64,000 bases of DNA from Trametopsis cervina (Eukaryota; Basidiomycota; Agaricomycetes; Polyporales; Irpicaceae), in contig MU278355.1 of assembly GCA_022385755.1 (NCBI GenBank), positions 748,974 through 812,973 of the forward strand, written 5' to 3'. The translations under genes were made by a program, and so were the position numbers. This document shows, in pieces, positions 57,899 to 64,000 of the stretch. The notes under the pieces are model-generated. The model saw only the letters and a program-made list of their open reading frames with translations. It searched no databases and was not told where the DNA came from. Numbering within the stretch: the first letter of the stretch is position 1; every line of letters starts with the position of its first letter.

Positions 57899-58313
57899 GA
57901 CGACGTGGACGGAAGAAAGGAAAAGGTAAAGGTGACGGTAGGGGATGAGGTGGAAGTCAGGATACGGTGCGCGTTTTCAAGTCGAAAATATTTAGACGCT
58001 CATACGTAAGGGGTCGGCTTTAACCGGCGCGACTCGTGGGAGATTCCATCGAATCTCCCCGAATTCTCATTCCCTCTCGCAAGTCGCGTCCACTATGTCG
58101 CACCAAAATAAAATCGAAGAGTTATGCAGTTAGATAGTACTCGAGCTTCCGCTAACCAACACAAATTTGTAGATGAGGTTAATATATACTTGCTTGTAAA
58201 GAGTGCTAATGTCGAATTCCGCTGTAAATCCCCGGAGCGCCCGTCTGCCGTCAATACGCGTCAGGCGTTTGCGCAGGTGAAGCCTCTTGCCAAACTTCTC
58301 GCTGCCGGACGCG
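57899..58313. other. Divergent promoter region of Hsp70 and TMEM70-like gene
   Basis: About 415 bp shared by two mitochondrial-protein genes. Scattered GAA/TTC triplets occur near 58043-58065 but do not form a canonical heat-shock element. Confidence 0.45.
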
Positions 58314-59285
58314 ATGTCCAGTCATGCCTACCGCCTTCTTCGACGACCGCTGCATACATCGAGCTTGCAAGCATGGCGCAGCCCTCCTCTTCAAATTATA
58401 TTTCGTCCTGTAGTGTCTCTTCCAAAGAGTAGGCTCCTGCAGCCTAAAACCACCTTCGTCCGAAGCCTACAAAGCTCTGCCTCAAGATGGAATGAAGACG
58501 TCCCCGTAGCTGATAAAAACACGGCCAAGGAGATGGCAGACAGAACTGCAGAAGCTGTACTGGCCTCAAAAGAGCCCGAGGCAGAGATCTACTTGGGCCC
58601 GCTCACAAGTACATTCCGTCGGCTCAAGCTATTCTCATTGGGGTCATTGGCCCTCACGTCCATCATGACACCATTCCTCTTCCTTGTCGAGACCGCTTCA
58701 GCGGTTCCGCTGGTTGGACGACTAGCTCTAGCGGGGACAGTCCTCGTGACGAGCTCTGTGTCCACAGCGGTAGTCGGGTGGCTGGGCAAGCCGTACGTGA
58801 CCAAGCTCCGATGGATCCCTGCCGAAACCACCGACGGGCCTAGTGGCAAGCAGGCTCTCATTGCGGAGCTGACTACCGTTACCCTAACGCTGAAGGAGCG
58901 TATCACACGCGTGTACGACACGGCTTTCCTTGTCCCCACAAACAGACCCATGGCGAAGTGGGAGCTTGCGGAAGGCTTCAAACTGCCCGCAAAGGAAGCA
59001 GAAGCGGAGGCTAAGGCTGGAAACCTTCCGCGGGAAGAGACCATTGCTGAGACTCTGGACAAGGAGGGAAACGTTTTAGGACGGTGGATCGTGAAATGGC
59101 AAGCGGACGGGACAGGAGCGTGTCGTCACACGGGAAAAGTAGTACGGTGGGCATCCTATCTGCATTGATTGCATGGGGTACACCAATAAGCAATTTCTTT
59201 CAGATACTTTAGCGTCCACGAGGAGCTGCTGGGGAAGAACATCAGGGAAAGCCGTGCTTTCCTCTCCGAGACCCCGTCAAGTTAG
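58314..59285 (+). CDS. Mitochondrial membrane protein, TMEM70/TMEM186-like
   Basis: The ATG at 58314 begins a clear mitochondrial presequence (MSSHAYRLLRRPLHTSSLQA; many Arg and Ser, no acids). The mature part has EIYLGPLTSTFRRLKLFSLG followed by SLALTSIMTPFLFLVETASA, then GRLALAGTVLVTSSVSTAVV, GWLGKPYVTKLRWIPAET and TVTLTLKERITRVYDT. The pattern of Y-x-G-P-L, two central helices, then K-P-Y-V-T-K-L resembles the TMEM70 family of respiratory-complex assembly factors. The only intron starts with gtgggc after GTAGTACG and joins GKVVR to YFSVHEELLGKNIRESRAFL; stop at 59283-59285. About 305 aa. Family call is by pattern and moderately sure. Confidence 0.68.
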
Positions 59286-59627
59286 CACCGCTGAATTGAC
59301 AGCCGAGTGTTGGTTGTCCACACGTTCAGACACCTGTCGGGGAAGTGGAAGAATGGCTTACTTGAGCGCATGTGCACCATCTCGACTCGGACTTCGCTGT
59401 GGCTATACGGTACTTACACATCGTATTTCTGGCGCTGAATACATTCGGCCTCTGGCCGGTTTTCACAGATTATACCTCGTACGCCGTATAATCATCATCT
59501 TCTTGCGATAGTTGCTCTCGGGCCAGAGATGCGCTCGAATGCTGTCTGATGAACCCTGCATAGAAAAGCGACCTTTCAGCTGGGCCATGTCAGCATTGCT
59601 CCGCTTCCCCACTTTTCATCATCATCT
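59286..59627. other. Intergenic part of the tandem unit
   Basis: Present again, diverged, at about 61447-61806 and partly at 63740-63921, so it is the shared upstream region of the tandem membrane-protein genes. Confidence 0.5.
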
Positions 59628-60752
59628 ATGCAGACTACTGTTATTGACGATAGGGATCCGTCTCTTCTGTATACAGGCCAATGGATCAGAGCCGGCGCCC
59701 CATCTGAGTACAACGCGTGAGTACACTTATATTTTCATATATTTAGAGCAACACTTAGCTATCGGATAGAACGACGCACGGCACCAGGTGGGAAGGGGAC
59801 AAAGTCATTTTCCCGTTCCACGGTGAGTGCTGCATATCAACCGGGTCTTGACCATAATGACTTGAACGTTTCCCGCGCGTAGGAACCTCTGTCCAGGTGA
59901 TAGGTACCATAGCCAACTCAGCAGGAAATGGGGTCCCTACTACCTCGTACACTCTCGACAACGGCCAGGACGTATTGTATATTGCCCCTAACAATACTGG
60001 ACCAATCCTCTATCATCAGACCTTCTTTAAGTCTCCTACGGTGCCCGACGGGGACCATAATCTGACGGTGGCGCTCCGCACAAATGACACAGCCTTTTGG
60101 CTGGACTACTTCCTTGTGACGCAAAACATATCCTCACAGGCCAGTTTCCCCACGACCGTAACGGTCAGTGTGCCCGCCGTCACTGCAAGCGCTACCACCG
60201 CCACGACAGCTATCCCAGGCTCACGCTTGCACCAGCCTGGTGCGCTTGCGGGAATCATCCTGGGTACATTGGGCTTTCTCGCCGCTATGATTGCCGTTAT
60301 ATATCTGTACGTCCGTCGACGCCGCATTCGTGGAGAACCAACGGTCGACGACTATCGCGAGATCGACGCAGGTATTTATCTGGCTTTGGTGGAAGTATAA
60401 CTCTATGCTCAACCAGTTTCTTATAGACTCTCAGCCATCTTTTCCGCCCGCGCAAATGACAGATTACGGACGCGCTTTCCCGCCTGCACAAACGACAGAT
60501 TACGGACGCGCTCCGTATGTCCACACGACCCATCGGAATGGCATCACCAGCGGACCCCAGGATTTGACGATGCTGCGCTCATCCCATCCACAGAACGCTA
60601 CGGCGACAAAGCGTGTTGAACGATACCGAGGCGCAGGGGTGCCTGATCCCCGGTCGACACATTCTGCACAGAGCCTTGACGGTCTAACTGAGAGGTCACT
60701 TGATTCACGTGATATTCTACCTGCATATTCCTCGTTATCAGAGAATATCTAG
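59628..60752 (+). CDS. Membrane protein with beta-sandwich ectodomain, tandem copy 1
   Basis: Typical Agaricomycete single-pass protein. Exon 1 starts MQTTVIDDRDPSLLYTGQW; exon 2 gives TTHGTRWEGDKVIFPFHG; exon 3 has TSVQVIGTIANSAGNGVPTT, APNNTGPILYHQTFFKSP and DGDHNLTVALRTNDTAFWLD. A Thr/Ser/Ala-rich stalk (TVSVPAVTASATTATTA) leads to a membrane helix (GALAGIILGTLGFLAAMIAV) and a stop-transfer RRRR. The last intron joins DYREIDA to a cytosolic tail with a duplicated FPPAQxTDYGRA element and stop at 60750-60752. There is no N-terminal signal peptide, so topology depends on the single helix. Such domains look like carbohydrate-binding jelly rolls; function unknown. Confidence 0.78.
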
Positions 60753-61112
60753 TGAGCAGGTATCCCACAGACGTCGATGAACCCACTATTTCTTGTCTTT
60801 CTCTTGCTTTCCAGGATCCCCACAAAAGCAAGGAACTACTTATCATGTCGCAGCATGCGCTTTGTACGTTGTAGTTATACTTGACATTGCAAGGGCAAAG
60901 GCCTGAATCTAGGGGAACCTACCAATTGTTGTCAGAATGCACATGACACGGTAGAGACAGAGACAATGCGATCACTCACTCAGGAATAATGGTAGGATGT
61001 GCGGTATCATGTGTGGGGTATGCGAGGGGCGTGCACGTCCGCACCTGACAGCCGGTCCGGCTGGTGTAATGCTGTTTCGGGACGCCTGCTACCATCTCCT
61101 GCGTCGACTCAC
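60753..61112. other. Intergenic region between tandem units
   Basis: The first 220 bp match, in diverged form, the region after copy 2 (shared gcatgtgacacggtagaga near 63170). No gene seen. Confidence 0.45.
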
Positions 61113-61446
61113 CTTGTCCCTATAGATAGACCCATGGCGAAGTGGGATCTTGCGGAAGGCTTCAAACTGTCCGCAAAAAGGAGGCAGAAATCTCCCCCGC
61201 GAAGGGACCATTGCTGAGACTCTGGACAAGGAGGAAATCGTCATTGGACAGTGGATAGTGAAATGGCAAGCACAGGAGCGTGTCGTCACACAGGAAAAGT
61301 AGTACGGTGGGCATCCTATCCGCATTTGTTGTATGGGGTACACCAATAAGCAATTCCTTTTAGATACTTTAGCGTCCACGAGGAGCTGCTAGGGAAGAAC
61401 ATCAGGGAAAGCCGCGCTTTCCTCTCCGAGACTCCGTCAAGTTAGC
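61113..61446 (+). pseudogene. Truncated 3' fragment of the TMEM70-like gene
   Basis: The sequence matches the end of the TMEM70-like gene from about 58928 to its stop, including its intron and last exon (shared agacccatggcgaagtggga, gagactctggacaaggagg, gcgtccacgaggagctgct). The 5' part is absent. Small deletions break the frame after KWDLAEGFKLSAK, and CTGCTGGGG has become CTGCTAGGG, a stop in the last exon frame. It is carried along by the tandem duplication and is not a functional gene. Confidence 0.85.
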
Positions 61447-61806
61447 ACCGCTGAATTGACAGACCGAGTGTTGGTTGTCTACACGTTCAGACACCTGTCG
61501 GGGAAGTGGAAGAATGGCTTGCTTGAGCGTATGTGCACCATCCCGACTAGGACTTTGCTGTGGCTATGCGATACTCACATCGTGATTCCGGTGCTGAATG
61601 CGGTTGGCCTCTGGCCGTTTCTTGCTGATTGTACCTTGCATGCAGTATAATCATCTTCTTCTTGCGATAGTTGCTCTCAGTCCAGAGATGTGACCCACTT
61701 CTGTATGATGAACCCCTGCCTCGCTACCCGGTACTGGTGTGTAGAAAAGCGACCTTTCAGCTAGGTCATGTCGGCATTCATTCGCCTCACCACTTCACCT
61801 TCATCC

Positions 61807-62947
61807 ATGCAGACCATTGTCATTGACGATAGGGATCTATCTCTTCTATATACAGGCCAATGGGAACTAGGTGGCGTCTCTTCTGAGTACAACTCGTGAG
61901 TACACTTATCTTTTTATATACTTACAGTAACACTCAGATATCGGTCAGAACGACGCACGGCACTATGTGGGAAGGGGCCACACTTAGATTGCCGTTCCAC
62001 GGTGAGTGCTGCATATCGGTAGGTCTCATCATACTGACGTGAAGATTTTCGGCACACAGGAACCTCTGTCCAGGTGATAGGTACCATTGGTGGCTGGGAT
62101 GGAGCTGGGATTCCTGCTACATCATACATTCTCGATGATGACCCGGTCGTCTTCTATGTTGCTCCTAACAACACGGGGCCAGCGCTCTATCATCAGACCT
62201 TCTTCGCATCTCCTACGATACCCGACGGGGACCATAATCTGACGGTGACGCTCCGCTCAAATGCTGGAACCTATTGGCTGGACTACCTCCTTGTAACGCA
62301 AAACACCTCCTCGTTGGCCATCTTACATTCAACTGTAACGGTCAGTCTACCTGCCGTCACCGCAAGCGCTACCACCGCTACGACAGCTACCGAAAACGCC
62401 AGTAATACTGCAGAGTCTCAGAGTACTGGTTCATTCTTGCATCAGCCTGCTGTGCTTGTAGGAATTACCCTATGTATAGTGGGATTTCTTGCTGCCATGA
62501 TTGCCATTGTATGCATGTGCGTCCGTCGACGTCGTGCCCGTGGAGAGCCAACGGTCGACGACTATCGCGAGATCGACGCAGGTATTTATCTAACTTTGGG
62601 GGAAGTATAACTCTATGCTCAACCAGTTTCTTATAGACTCTCAGCCATCTTTTCCGCCCGCGCAAACGACAGATTACGGACGCGCTTTCCCGCCTGCACA
62701 AACGACAGATAACGGACACGCTTCGTATGTCCACACGACCCATCGGAATAGCGTCGTCAGTGGAGCCCAGGATTTGACGATGATGAGCTCGTCCCATCCA
62801 CGGAATGTTACGGTGACGAAGGGTGTTGGACGATACCGAGGCGGAGGGGTGCTTGGTCCCCAGTCGACGCATTCTGCACAGAGCCTTGACGGTCTGACCG
62901 ATAGATCACTTGGTTCTCGTGATATCTTACCTGCATATTCCTCGTGA
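61807..62947 (+). CDS. Membrane protein with beta-sandwich ectodomain, tandem copy 2
   Basis: Same four-exon structure as copy 1: MQTIVIDDRDLSLLYTGQWE; TTHGTMWEGATLRLPFHG; TSVQVIGTIGGWDGAGIPAT, APNNTGPALYHQTFFASP and DGDHNLTVTLRSNAGTYWLD; stalk with an extra insertion (ENASNTAESQSTGS); helix VLVGITLCIVGFLAAMIAIV; RRRRARGEPTVDDYREIDA. The cytosolic tail keeps the duplicated FPPAQTTDYGRA/TTDNGHA element but stops seven codons earlier than copy 1 (TGA 62945-62947). Substitutions concentrate in the ectodomain loops while the tail is nearly identical, suggesting diversification of the outer domain. Confidence 0.78.
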
Positions 62948-63921
62948 TTGGAGAATATATAGTCTTGGCAGCTACCTGCGAAATGTCGATGAATCCATCG
63001 TTTCTTGCCTTTCTAATGTCTTCTATGATCCATACGAAATAAAAGATGTAACTAAACTTGTATTCTTTCTGGTCACTACAGAGCATGTGTTTTTACAGGA
63101 AAACCTACACAGTCATACTTGACGCACCAAGGTCTAAATGTAGGAAATATAAGTATTGTCGTCCGTACGCATGTGACACGGTAGAGATTCAGACTACACA
63201 GCTACATGCTCTGGACTCAGGTTTAGCCAGGTAGCAGTGTTTGGCCACCCCTCCGGCATCGACAACTACTCGAGTTTTGGGCATGGAACACTTTCTAGTG
63301 GATGGACGCATCATGTAGCTATCTCTACATATAGCTTTTATGGAGTTTGCATGAGGAACAGTCGTACTAGACATGAATCATTGTGGATAAGGACCTTTGG
63401 CATCCAATCCCTTGGGAAAATGCCTCGGCACGTCATGCTAGGAAATCATATTCCGACCCGGCATGACATCGGCCACTGCATGCGTGATTCAGCTCCGATC
63501 AAAAGGCACACCCGAAGGCCTGCACCCGCAGTCCCCGCGATCATGTTGGCTTGCAACTTCACGTTGTCTTACCGGAAACGCTCAGCAGCTCGTCCCTCCT
63601 CGTCTTAAATCGCAGCAAAGTATATTATACAAGTTGAGAAGTGTGGCAGTCATCAAGTACCAGTTTTAATGCGAAAGGGATATTTGACGCGGCGCCAAAG
63701 TGGCTAAACCTGAGTCTACCCATCGTAATTCTGGTGCAGCATACATTCGGCCTCTGGCCGGTTGGTTATACCTTGTACGCCCCATGATCATCGTCTTGCG
63801 ATAGTTGCACTCAGTCCAGAGATGTGAACAAATCCTGTCTGATGATCCCCTGCACAGAAAATCGACCTTTAAGCTGGGTCATATCGGCGTTCATCCGCTT
63901 CACTACTTTCTACCTTTATCT
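62948..63921. other. Intergenic region before copy 3
   Basis: Begins with DNA shared with the 3' flank of copy 1. The middle (about 63200-63690) is not obviously repeated and has only short open frames, the longest 123 codons without motifs. From about 63740 it matches the upstream region of copies 1 and 2 (cattcggcctctggccggtt). Confidence 0.45.
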
Positions 63922-64000
63922 ATGCAGACTATTCTTGTTGACGATACCGATCCGTCTGTTCTCTATACAGGTAAATGGGTAAGAGATGGCGTCTCCTCTG
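63922..64000 (+). CDS. Membrane protein tandem copy 3, 5' end only
   Basis: MQTILVDDTDPSVLYTGKW and following residues match exon 1 of copies 1 and 2 at the expected distance from the shared upstream block. The gene runs off the window, so its integrity is unknown. Confidence 0.72.
   Translation, partial: MQTILVDDTDPSVLYTGKWVRDGVSS

Noticed and set aside
58041..58066. Possible heat-shock element before mitochondrial Hsp70
   Set aside because: TTC and GAA triplets are present but separated by four bases instead of two, and no three-unit array exists.
1..64000. tRNA, rRNA, CRISPR or intact transposon
   Set aside because: Scanned by eye for B-box-like GTTCRA motifs in cloverleaf context, regular spacer arrays, transposase or reverse-transcriptase motifs and long terminal repeats; none was convincing.

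Overview
The window reads as nuclear DNA of a filamentous basidiomycete, most likely an Agaricomycete. Nearly every gene is broken by 45-65 nt GT-AG introns, intergenic gaps are short, and several families are typical of mushroom-forming fungi (DUF6699-like protein, membrane proteins with a beta-sandwich ectodomain, S28 peptidase, steroid-5-alpha-reductase-like protein). No bacterial, phage, CRISPR, rRNA or tRNA features were seen. Exon joins were worked out by eye from splice signals and reading frame, so internal boundaries are predictions.

Layout. 0.3-4.0 kb: Trk potassium transporter (+). 4.3-9.4 kb: eIF4G (-). 10.2-18.5 kb: a metabolic neighbourhood with two flavocytochrome-b2-like dehydrogenases, each ending in a peroxisomal signal (AKL, SKL), flanking an isocitrate-lyase/PEP-mutase-family enzyme (oxaloacetate acetylhydrolase or methylisocitrate-lyase type). 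This looks like an oxalate/glyoxylate or 2-hydroxy-acid unit. 19.1-21.7 kb: three tandem copies of an unrecognised two-exon gene. 21.9-24.5 kb: secreted S28 peptidase and a decayed fragment of a second one. 26.0-26.7 kb: DUF6699-like gene. 27.2-36.0 kb: GT32 glycosyltransferase, steroid-reductase-like protein, RER1, a glycerate-kinase-like P-loop protein, a secreted cysteine-knot-like peptide and a SUR7/PalI-like membrane protein. 36.2-42.1 kb: TRAPPC11 and an omega-type GST.

42.4-43.4 kb (-) holds the most interesting locus: a secreted precursor made of a signal-peptide exon, four tandem homologous exons each encoding one Kex2-flanked two-cysteine core, and a short last exon. Every internal exon is a multiple of three with phase-2 introns. 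It looks like a Kex2-processed repeat protein (a possible RiPP or signalling-peptide precursor) that grew by exon duplication.

44.2-58 kb is mostly housekeeping: PTRHD1-like peptidyl-tRNA hydrolase, UBL5/Hub1, a MYND protein, a secreted FMO-like flavoprotein, LCMT1, TIM22, an unknown membrane protein, an APH-fold protein with C-terminal SKL, and mitochondrial Hsp70. 58.3-64 kb: a TMEM70-like mitochondrial protein, then a tandem array of membrane-protein genes (two complete, a third cut by the window end); the second unit carries a broken copy of the 3' end of the TMEM70-like gene.
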